Assembly: GCA_028821405.1 (NCBI GenBank)
Contig: JAPPGK010000120.1
Coordinates: 1 to 32,724 of the forward strand
Direction of reading: 5' to 3'
Length of the DNA stretch: 32,724 nt
Source of the DNA: Gammaproteobacteria bacterium
Lineage (GTDB): Bacteria > Pseudomonadota > Gammaproteobacteria > Pseudomonadales > Azotimanducaceae
Shown piece by piece: positions 16,683 to 23,963 of the stretch. Numbering within the stretch: the stretch's first letter is position 1; every line of letters starts with the position of its first letter. Position numbers and translations under genes: made by a program. The notes beneath the pieces were generated by a model. That model ran no database searches, had not been told where the DNA came from, and worked only from the letters and a program-made list of their open reading frames with translations.

Positions 16683-18518
16683 CTACGGTTCGTTGTCCGG
16701 CGGTTGCCTTGCCAACGTGTGGTAGCGGTCGACGGCAAGGGGGCCGTAGGTTCCCTCCTCGCCGTCGGACCAACGTACGCGCACCCGGCGCGCCGATGGA
16801 TCGGTGCCGAGTCCGAACAAGACGCGCGGATCGTTGGCCGAGGCGTAGCTGCCGTCCGTGGACACCCGCCGCGCGCCGCAGCCGACTGGGTCCAGCCACA
16901 CGCGGCTTCCAGGGGCCGCGTCGCCCACCAACTCAAGGCCGATCCAGTGGCCACCGTCCGTGTCGTTCCGGTAGAGCCGCGCAGGCCCGCGGTTGTTGGT
17001 AACCAGCAGATCCAGATCGCCATCGTTGTCGAAGTCGGCGAACGCGGTGCCCCGGCTGACCTCCTCGCGTTCGAACGCCGGAAGGAGAACCTCCGCATAG
17101 CGATCGGCGTCGTTGCGCCAGAACTGGTTGCGCTGACGTAGCGGCAAACCCAACGGCCCGGTTTCCTGGCCGGTGATCGCCGTGACGGCCCCGTTGGCCA
17201 CGAACAGGTCGAGGTCGCCGTCGTTGTCGACGTCGAACCAGCCGGTGCCAAAGCCGGTGAACGGAATGCTCGCCGCCGCGACGCCGTGGGCATTCGTGCG
17301 GTCGGCGAACCAGCCATCGCCTTCGTTGGCGTAGAGCGTATTGGTCTGCGCGGCCAGGTGGGTGACGAAGATGTCGATGTCGCAGTCCAGGTCGAAGTCC
17401 TCGGCATCGATGCCCATGCTCGCCTCGACGTTGCCGTCGCCGTTGACCGCGACGCCTGCCAACAGGGCGTTGTCGACGAAACGCCGCCCTCCCTGGTTCA
17501 CCCAAAGCCGGTTCTCGTTCATATCGTTGGCGACATAGAAGTCGATGTCCCGGTCGCCGTCGAAGTCGTCCGCGATCACGCCCAAGCCGGCGCCCCGGAC
17601 CTTGCCGATTCCAGCTTCCATCCCGATTTCGACGAACTTGAACCCGCCCAGGTTTCGGTAGAGACGATCCACCGACGGCGTGTAGACCTCCGGCGAGCAG
17701 TAGCTCGGTGCTCCGGCACCGTCGCGGCAGACCTTGTGGCCAGCCACCGTCCAGTCGACGTAGTTGGCCACGTACAGGTCGGGCAGGCGATCGCCGTCGA
17801 CGTCGGCGAAAGAGGCGCTGACCGACCAGTCGTCGTCGACCAGACCGCCATCCGCCGTCGCGTCGCGGAACCGGCCGTCACCCAGGTTCTCGAACAGTTG
17901 GTTGGCGCCGTGATTGGCGACGAATACGTCGAGGTCGCCGTCGTTGTCGACATCGGCGGTGGCGACCCCCATGCCGTAGCCGCTGGCACAGACGCCGGCC
18001 TGTGCGGTGACGTCCTCGAACTTCAACTCGCGGGGAGTGGATACGTTTCGGTAGAGCCGGTCGCAGGGAAGGTTCCCGGAACGGTCGTCGAGCGGTCCGC
18101 CTTGCACGAGCCAGATGTCGACGCGGCCATCGTCGTCGAAGTCGAAAGCGGCGGCACCCGCGCCCATGATTTCCGCGAGCCACAGCTCCCCGGCCATGCC
18201 GTTCACATGGGTGAAATCGAGGCCGGCTCGCCCGCCGACATCCACGAAGCGTGGCTCGGCGTACCCCAGCGCGACGACCGACATGAGGAGAACCGCACCG
18301 TATCTACGACAACGTATTCGCAGGGAATCCGTACGAGGTGTGGACGAACCCGTCGAGGACGGGCTCGCCCCGTCCCGCGCCGACCGTCGCCTTGACGCCG
18401 CGGCGTCGCGAATCCGGGCGACTGCTAGGGGCCGCCCTGGTGTTGATTCCATGCGAGCGAACACTTCGTGGTCGAGGCGGCACCGACCGCCAGGCAACAA
18501 GGGACGGATTTGGTTCAT
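16683..18518 (-). CDS. FG-GAP repeat / ASPIC-UnbV (CRTAC1-like) protein without a TPR partner
   Basis: From ATG 18518 the protein has 611 residues. Seven FG-GAP motifs are present (DFDDDGRVD, DVDNDGDLD, DVDGDRLPD, DFDGDRDID, DFDLDCDID, DVDNDGDLD, DFDNDGDLD) and an UnbV domain at the end (TDGSYASANDPRVLFGLG). The insert VCRDGAGAPSYCSP keeps the Cys pair. The start is unresolved: the likely signal peptide (RRYGAVLLMSVVALGYA) begins only near residue 72, behind an Arg/Ser-rich stretch that looks non-coding. Starts at ATG 18452, CTG 18323 or ATG 18284 are alternatives; none has a clear ribosome site. No lipobox is seen, so it is probably a soluble periplasmic or secreted protein. It is transcribed divergently from the cytochrome gene and is the only propeller here without a TPR neighbour on its strand. 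Confidence 0.85.
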   Translation of the reverse strand: MNQIRPLLPGGRCRLDHEVFARMESTPGRPLAVARIRDAAASRRRSARDGASPSSTGSSTPRTDSLRIRCRRYGAVLLMSVVALGYAEPRFVDVGGRAGLDFTHVNGMAGELWLAEIMGAGAAAFDFDDDGRVDIWLVQGGPLDDRSGNLPCDRLYRNVSTPRELKFEDVTAQAGVCASGYGMGVATADVDNDGDLDVFVANHGANQLFENLGDGRFRDATADGGLVDDDWSVSASFADVDGDRLPDLYVANYVDWTVAGHKVCRDGAGAPSYCSPEVYTPSVDRLYRNLGGFKFVEIGMEAGIGKVRGAGLGVIADDFDGDRDIDFYVANDMNENRLWVNQGGRRFVDNALLAGVAVNGDGNVEASMGIDAEDFDLDCDIDIFVTHLAAQTNTLYANEGDGWFADRTNAHGVAAASIPFTGFGTGWFDVDNDGDLDLFVANGAVTAITGQETGPLGLPLRQRNQFWRNDADRYAEVLLPAFEREEVSRGTAFADFDNDGDLDLLVTNNRGPARLYRNDTDGGHWIGLELVGDAAPGSRVWLDPVGCGARRVSTDGSYASANDPRVLFGLGTDPSARRVRVRWSDGEEGTYGPLAVDRYHTLARQPPDNEP

Positions 18519-18595
18519 GGAGCGTATGATACGAGCCCATGCCGGACCGTCGTTCTCGGCGTGCAAACCAACCCCCCGCCCATGAATTCACTCGA

Positions 18596-21331
18596 ATGAA
18601 CAACGGCACCAAGCGCATGGCGATCCCGGTTGTCGGACCCGGAATGCGCAAGCTCCTGGTGTTCGTGCTGGTCGTGTTCGCGCTGCTGGTGGTCAACTCC
18701 GCCTACCTGGGTGCGATCACCTACCGCGAGTGGCTGACCGGCGAGAGCCTGGAGGACGCGGTCTATCTTTCGATGTTCCTCGGCCACCTGTTGCTCGGCC
18801 TCGCGATCACCGTCCCCGTTGTGGTCTACGGCGTCATGCACCTGCGCCGTGCCATCGGCCGGCCCAACCGCCTGGCGGTGCGCTTGGGGGTGGCGCTCTT
18901 CGCCTGCGTCATCCTGCTGCTCGCCACGGGGTTCGGCCTGACCCGCGGTATTCCGCTGATCGAGTTGCGCGACCCCGCCTGGCGATCGCTGGCGTACTGG
19001 GCACACGTCGCCGCGCCGCTCGTCATCGGCTGGTTGTTCGTGCTGCATCGCCTGGCGGGGCGTCCCATCCGGTGGTCGGCCGGGGTCGGCATCGGCGTGA
19101 TCGCCATCGGGGTCGGAATCTTGAGCATCTGGCTTGTCGAGCCCCGTCACCCGGTCGCCGAGGGCGACGTGGACTTCCTGCCCGCCTTGGCCCGTACGTC
19201 CACCGGCGGCCACATCGTTCCCGAGGAATTGATGCGCGACGACGAATGCGCGCGCTGCCACCCGGACGCCCACGCGCAATGGCAGTTCAGCGCGCACCGT
19301 TTCGCGTCGTTCAACAACCCGGCGTACCTGTTCTCGGTGAGGAACACCCGCAACGCCGTGCTTGCCCGGGACGGCAACGTCCATGCCGCCCGTTTCTGCG
19401 CCGGGTGCCACGACCCCGTACCGCTGTTCAGCGGCCGTTTCGACGACCCGGAATTCGACGATGTCCACGACCCCACGGCGCATGCCGGGATCACCTGTGT
19501 AAGTTGCCATGCGATCGAGGCCATCGGCAGCGTGCGCGGCAACGCCGACTTCGTCATCGGCGTGCCCGAGCGCTATCCCTTTTCACGTTCGGCAGATCCC
19601 GTCGCCACCTGGCTGAACGACTTTCTCATCAGGGCGAAACCGGCGCTGCACAAGCGCACCTTCCTGAAGCCCCTGCACAAGTCGGCGGAGTTCTGCGGTA
19701 CGTGCCACAAGGTGCACCTGCCCGTGGCGCTCAACCACTACAAGTGGCTGCGCGGCCAGAACCACTACGATGCGTTCCTCCTAAGCGGCGTCTCGGGGCA
19801 CGGTGTCACGAGCTTCTACTACCCGCCCCAGGCGGAGGAGAACTGCAACCGCTGCCACATGCCGCTTCTCGAATCCGACGACTTCGCCGCGAAACGCAAC
19901 GACGATAGCGGCGCGTTGACGGTGCACGGGCATCACTTCCCCGCGGCCAACACCGCGCTCGCGCACCTGCTCGCCTTCCCCGACTCGGTCAACGAAGCCC
20001 ACCGGGAGTTTCTCGAGGGTAGCCTGCGGGTGGACATCTTCGGCATCCGCTCGGGCGCTGCCATCGATGCGCCCTTGACCGCGCCCCTGCGTCCCGACGT
20101 TCCGGCCCTGTTGCCGGGCGGCGAGTACCTCGTCGAAGTGGTGCTCCGAACGCTGACCCTCGGTCACACCTTCACGCAGGGGACTGCGGATTCGAACGAG
20201 GTCTGGCTCGAGGTCACCGCGACGAGCGGCGATCGGCTGATCGGCATCAGCGGCGGCCGGAACCCCGACGACGGGGCCGTCGACCCGTATTCGCACTTCG
20301 TCAACGCCTACGTCCTCGACCGCGACGGCAACCGCATCGACCGGCGCAATGCCGAGGACATCTTCACGCCGCTCTACAATCACCAGATCCCGCCGGGGTC
20401 GGCAAGCGTTGCGCATTACCGCTTGACGGTACCCGAGGACCTCGACGTACCGCTCGTCGTCGCGGCGCGGCTCCACTACCGGAAGTTCGACACGATCTAC
20501 ATGCGCCACTTCCAGGGCGAGGCGTTCGCCGGAAACACCCTGCCGATCATCACCATCGCGAGCGACGAGGTCGCGTTTCCCGTCGCGGGGGCAGCACAGC
20601 ACCGCGCCCCGGACATTCCCATCTGGCAGCGCTGGAACGACTACGGCATCGGCCTTCTGGCCAAGCCGGACCGGGGCGCCCTGCGCCAAGCCGAGGCGGC
20701 GTTCCAGCAGGTCGCGGACTTGGGCCGGGCCGAAGGGGATCTGAACCTCGCCCGGGTGCTGATCCGCGAGGGGCGCCTCGACGAGGCCGCCGATGCGCTG
20801 CGCCGCGCGGCGGCGAATGGCGCCTATCCCTGGTCCGTGGCGTGGTTCGGCGCCTTGGTCGACCTCCAGAACGGCGAGTTCGACGCCGCCATCGACGGCT
20901 TCACGGCGTTGGCCGAGACCCGCTTCGAGGAAGCCCGGCGACGAGGCTTCGACTTCTCGCGGGACTACCGAATGCTGAACACCTTCGGGCGAACCCTGTT
21001 CGAACGCGCCAAGTTGTCCGTCTCGCCCGAGGACGAGCGCCAATGGCTCGAGGCCGCAGCCGACCGCTACCGCCAGGCGCTTGCCATCGATCCCGAGAAC
21101 GTCGCCGCCCACTACGGAATGGCGCAGGTGGCGGCCCGGCTCGGAGACCCCGAAACGGAGGCACGTCATCGGCGCCTGCACAACACCTACCGTCCCGACG
21201 ACAATGCCAAGGACCGGGCCATCGCCGCCGCGCGCCGCCAAGACCCGGCGGCGAATCATGCCGCCGAAGCCGTCGTGGTCTACGACCTGCAGCGCCCGGG
21301 CACATTCGGTCTTGAAGAGCGGCCACCGTGA
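18596..21331 (+). CDS. Membrane-anchored pentaheme cytochrome c with C-terminal TPR region
   Basis: The 911-residue protein has five predicted transmembrane helices at about residues 19-42, 58-82, 94-118, 131-152 and 160-182. A periplasmic domain with five CXXCH haem sites follows (CARCH 218, CAGCH 268, CVSCH 301, CGTCH 367, CNRCH 417). This resembles the cytochrome c554-type multihaem fold; it should carry electrons. About residues 480-670 are beta-rich without haem sites. Residues about 685-880 are TPR-like (DLNLARVLIREGRLDEAADAL, YRQALAIDPENVAAHYGMAQ). ATG 18596 is chosen over 18539 for lack of any signal in between; ATG 18644 (MRKLLVF) is also possible. The stop overlaps the GTG of the next FG-GAP/UnbV gene, so the two are probably coupled. 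No catalytic residue pattern for a known reductase was recognised, so the electron donor and acceptor are unknown. Confidence 0.9.
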   Translation: MNNGTKRMAIPVVGPGMRKLLVFVLVVFALLVVNSAYLGAITYREWLTGESLEDAVYLSMFLGHLLLGLAITVPVVVYGVMHLRRAIGRPNRLAVRLGVALFACVILLLATGFGLTRGIPLIELRDPAWRSLAYWAHVAAPLVIGWLFVLHRLAGRPIRWSAGVGIGVIAIGVGILSIWLVEPRHPVAEGDVDFLPALARTSTGGHIVPEELMRDDECARCHPDAHAQWQFSAHRFASFNNPAYLFSVRNTRNAVLARDGNVHAARFCAGCHDPVPLFSGRFDDPEFDDVHDPTAHAGITCVSCHAIEAIGSVRGNADFVIGVPERYPFSRSADPVATWLNDFLIRAKPALHKRTFLKPLHKSAEFCGTCHKVHLPVALNHYKWLRGQNHYDAFLLSGVSGHGVTSFYYPPQAEENCNRCHMPLLESDDFAAKRNDDSGALTVHGHHFPAANTALAHLLAFPDSVNEAHREFLEGSLRVDIFGIRSGAAIDAPLTAPLRPDVPALLPGGEYLVEVVLRTLTLGHTFTQGTADSNEVWLEVTATSGDRLIGISGGRNPDDGAVDPYSHFVNAYVLDRDGNRIDRRNAEDIFTPLYNHQIPPGSASVAHYRLTVPEDLDVPLVVAARLHYRKFDTIYMRHFQGEAFAGNTLPIITIASDEVAFPVAGAAQHRAPDIPIWQRWNDYGIGLLAKPDRGALRQAEAAFQQVADLGRAEGDLNLARVLIREGRLDEAADALRRAAANGAYPWSVAWFGALVDLQNGEFDAAIDGFTALAETRFEEARRRGFDFSRDYRMLNTFGRTLFERAKLSVSPEDERQWLEAAADRYRQALAIDPENVAAHYGMAQVAARLGDPETEARHRRLHNTYRPDDNAKDRAIAAARRQDPAANHAAEAVVVYDLQRPGTFGLEERPP

Positions 21332-23181
21332 CCGAGCAATCCGGAGATGCCGAGCGTCCCGACGGCGAGCAGCGAATACGACGCGCGCTACGCACCTCGC
21401 TCGTCGTCGCGGGCGTAGTCGCCACAGGCGCGGTCGCGGTCTTCTCCCTGATCACGCGCGAGCCTGCCGTGGTTCCGCCCGCCGAACATCGACCCGCGGG
21501 ACCGAACCTGCCCGAGACCACCGTCTCGGCCCTGCCGGCACTGCGGTTCACCGACATTACCCGCGAGGCCGGCATCGACTTCGTCCACGAAGACGGCGCG
21601 TACGGTGAACGCCTGCTGCCCGAAACCATGGGCGGCGGCGTCGCGTTCCTCGACTACGACAACGACGACGACCAGGATCTGCTGTTCGTCAATTCGGCGA
21701 CGTGGCCGTGGCGTCCGGCACCCGCCACACCGTCCACCTCAAGGCTCTACCGGAATCGCGGCGACGGCTCGTTCGAGGACGTCACCGAGACCGCCGCCCT
21801 GGACGCCGTGCTCTATGGGATGGGTGTTGCCGTCGGTGACTACGACGGCGACGGATTCGTCGACATCTTTGTCACGGCCGTGGGCGAGAACAGGCTGTTT
21901 CGGAACCTGGGCGGCCAGCGCTTCGCGGACGTGACGGTCGAAGCCGGCGTCGGCGGAAGCCCCACGGCGTGGAGCACCAGCGCGGCTTTCGCCGATATCG
22001 ACGACGACGGCGACCTCGACCTCTTCGTGTGCAACTACGTCGCCTGGTCACCCGAAATCGACCGGGAGGTCGACTACCGCCTGACGGGCATCGGTCGTGC
22101 CTACGGACCACCGACCGACTTCCCGGGTAGCGACTCGTACCTCTACCGGAACGACGACGGGAAGTTCGTCGATGTTTCCGCGGCAGCCGGCATCGTCGTC
22201 GCCAACCCCGCCACCGGTCAACCGGTGGGCAAGGCGCTGGCCGTGTTGCCGGCGGACGTGGACGGCGACCATCGCGTCGATTTCGTCGTGGCCAACGACA
22301 CCGTGCGCAACTTCCTGTTCCTGAACCAAGGCGAGGGCAAGTTCCGCGAAGCCGGGGTGGACATGGGACTCGCCTTCGACAGCGGCGGTGCCGCCACCGG
22401 CGCGATGGGCGTCGATGCCGCCCGGTTCGACAACGACGGCAAGCTCGCGGTGGTCATCGGGAACTTCGCCAACGAGATGTCTTCCTTCTACGTTTCACGA
22501 CCCGGCGAACGGCTCTTCAGTGATGACGCCATCGTCTCCGGCGTGGGGGCACCGAGTCGTCGCGCGTTGACCTTCGGCGTGTTCTTCTTCGACGCCGACC
22601 TTGATGGACGCCTGGACGTGCTGGCGTCGAACGGCCACGTCGAACCCGAAATCCAGCGCGTGCAGGCCAGCCAAACCTATTCTCAGCCCACGCACTTGTT
22701 CTGGGATTGCGGGGTCGACTGCCCGCGCCGCTACGCGTTGCTGGACCAAACCGGCGACCTCGACAAACCCATTGTGGGTCGCGGCGCAGCCTACGCGGAC
22801 ATCGACCTCGACGGCGACCTCGACGTTGTCCTCACCCAAGTCGGCGGACCAGCGGTGCTGTTCCGCAACGACCAGGCACTCGGCCACAACTGGATACGCC
22901 TAAGACTCGCCTCGCAATCGCCGAACCCGCATTCTCTCGGCGCCGTCGTGACGGCTGAAGTTGCCGGCCTTCGGCAGGTCCGGGTCGTAAATCCGGCCCG
23001 AAGCTACCTGTCTCATGTCGAGCTGCCCGTCACCTTCGGGCTGGGTACATCGACATACGTAGACGAATTGACCGTGCGCTGGCCAAGCGGCGCTCGGGAG
23101 ACGTGGGCGAACCTCCCCGCCGGTCGCTCCTACGTGCTTCGCCAGGGCGGAGCGGAACGGGAGTCAACCGAGCCTCAATAG
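21328..23181 (+). CDS. FG-GAP repeat / ASPIC-UnbV (CRTAC1-like) protein coupled to the pentaheme cytochrome
   Basis: The 617-residue protein starts at a GTG inside the GTGA overlap with the cytochrome stop. A single N-terminal hydrophobic segment (residues about 22-42, SLVVAGVVATGAVAVFSLI) without a lipobox suggests an inner-membrane anchor with the bulk in the periplasm. That differs from the two lipoprotein copies and fits its membrane-bound partner. Seven FG-GAP-type motifs follow (DYDNDDDQD, DYDGDGFVD, DIDDDGDLD, DVDGDHRVD, RFDNDGKLA, DADLDGRLD, DIDLDGDLD), then an UnbV domain (NPHSLGAVVTAEVAG, LPVTFGLG). The fifth motif is degenerate, and the Cys pair found in the other three stand-alone propellers is missing (ripe segment DYRLTGIGRAYGPP). 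The 3' end overlaps the convergent coiled-coil gene by seven bases. Confidence 0.9.
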   Translation: MTEQSGDAERPDGEQRIRRALRTSLVVAGVVATGAVAVFSLITREPAVVPPAEHRPAGPNLPETTVSALPALRFTDITREAGIDFVHEDGAYGERLLPETMGGGVAFLDYDNDDDQDLLFVNSATWPWRPAPATPSTSRLYRNRGDGSFEDVTETAALDAVLYGMGVAVGDYDGDGFVDIFVTAVGENRLFRNLGGQRFADVTVEAGVGGSPTAWSTSAAFADIDDDGDLDLFVCNYVAWSPEIDREVDYRLTGIGRAYGPPTDFPGSDSYLYRNDDGKFVDVSAAAGIVVANPATGQPVGKALAVLPADVDGDHRVDFVVANDTVRNFLFLNQGEGKFREAGVDMGLAFDSGGAATGAMGVDAARFDNDGKLAVVIGNFANEMSSFYVSRPGERLFSDDAIVSGVGAPSRRALTFGVFFFDADLDGRLDVLASNGHVEPEIQRVQASQTYSQPTHLFWDCGVDCPRRYALLDQTGDLDKPIVGRGAAYADIDLDGDLDVVLTQVGGPAVLFRNDQALGHNWIRLRLASQSPNPHSLGAVVTAEVAGLRQVRVVNPARSYLSHVELPVTFGLGTSTYVDELTVRWPSGARETWANLPAGRSYVLRQGGAERESTEPQ

Positions 23182-23732
23182 AGGACTCCCTTGGCAAGCA
23201 GCGCGATCATCGACACGATGGCGGTGCCGCAGAGGGCGTAGAGGACCCGCCTATCGTGGCCCAACTCGGCTCTTAACTCGGTACGGACCTCGTTGTTCCC
23301 GGCCTTCAGGTCGCGAAACATTTCCTTGACGTCCTCAACATTCCGATGCATGTCGGACTTCAGTTCCTCCTTCATCCCATGCATGTCGGCCTTCATCCCA
23401 TTCATGTCGGACTTCAGTTCCTCCTTCATCCCATGCATGTCGGCCTTCAGATCCTCTTCCATCCGATGCATGTCGGATTTCAGGTTCTTTTCCATTCGAT
23501 GCATGTCGGACTTCAGTTCCTGCATGTCGGATTTCAGGCCCTGCTCGACTCGCTGAATGTCCGCCTTCAGTTCGCCGCGGGTCTGCTCAATCGCGCTCTC
23601 CACCCGGTCGACGCGACGCGACAGGTGGCCGATGTCGCCCCGCACACTCGCCATGCGCGCGTCGAGTGTGGGTTCCCGATCCGTTGACTCGCCGTCAGCC
23701 ATCGTTGCTTGACCTACTGCTGCCAAGTTCAT
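23175..23732 (-). CDS. Hendecad-repeat coiled-coil protein with C-terminal membrane anchor
   Basis: The 185-residue protein is almost wholly helical. Residues 56-135 are tandem units beginning KSDM or KADM, six of eleven residues (for example KSDMHRMEKNL, KADMHGMKEEL) and two of seven (KSDMQEL, KSDMNGM). The mixture of hendecads and heptads predicts a long coiled coil. Residues about 164-182 (VLYALCGTAIVSMIALLAK) are a single tail anchor, so most of the protein should face the cytoplasm. The layout recalls DUF1640-like or Bdr-like coil-plus-tail-anchor proteins. ATG 23702 (MADGES) is an equally possible start; neither has a strong ribosome site. It lies convergent to the FG-GAP gene and divergent from the ABC genes. 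A decayed relative is at 8896-9219. Function unknown. Confidence 0.8.
   Translation of the reverse strand: MNLAAVGQATMADGESTDREPTLDARMASVRGDIGHLSRRVDRVESAIEQTRGELKADIQRVEQGLKSDMQELKSDMHRMEKNLKSDMHRMEEDLKADMHGMKEELKSDMNGMKADMHGMKEELKSDMHRNVEDVKEMFRDLKAGNNEVRTELRAELGHDRRVLYALCGTAIVSMIALLAKGVLY
23328..23567 (-). repeat. Tandem 33-base and 21-base units encoding the coiled-coil repeats
   Basis: The eight units read 11-7-11-11-11-7-11-11 residues. The plus strand shows the recurring phrase catgcatgtcggacttcag with variants. The units are in frame throughout and have no unique spacers, so this is a coding repeat. Confidence 0.8.
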
Positions 23733-23950
23733 AGGAATAGCGTACCGCGCGATCCATCGGCAGGCAACAAAATCCAACAAAAATAGTGATTTAGACATAA
23801 CCTCGCCGTTGTTGCCGAGAAAACAACACCTTGCGCTGCCCCGCCGGTCGACACGTCGCAACAACCTGTACGAATACCGTCGACGTGGAGCGCCGAAACG
23901 GCCACAAGACGGTCCTTGACGCAACCGACGATTGGTGTTGCGCTTGCCCA

Positions 23951-23955
23951 AGGGG
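23951..23955 (+). promoter_or_regulatory. Ribosome binding site favouring the GTG start at 23964
   Basis: AGGGG lies eight bases before GTG 23964. The same open frame also begins at TTG 23916, which has no comparable site, so this motif decides the start. Confidence 0.5.
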
Positions 23956-23963
23956 TGAGGGAT

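Noticed and set aside
23328-23567. CRISPR-like appearance of short repeats
   Set aside because: The repeats are contiguous and in frame, have no unique spacers and encode coiled-coil units.
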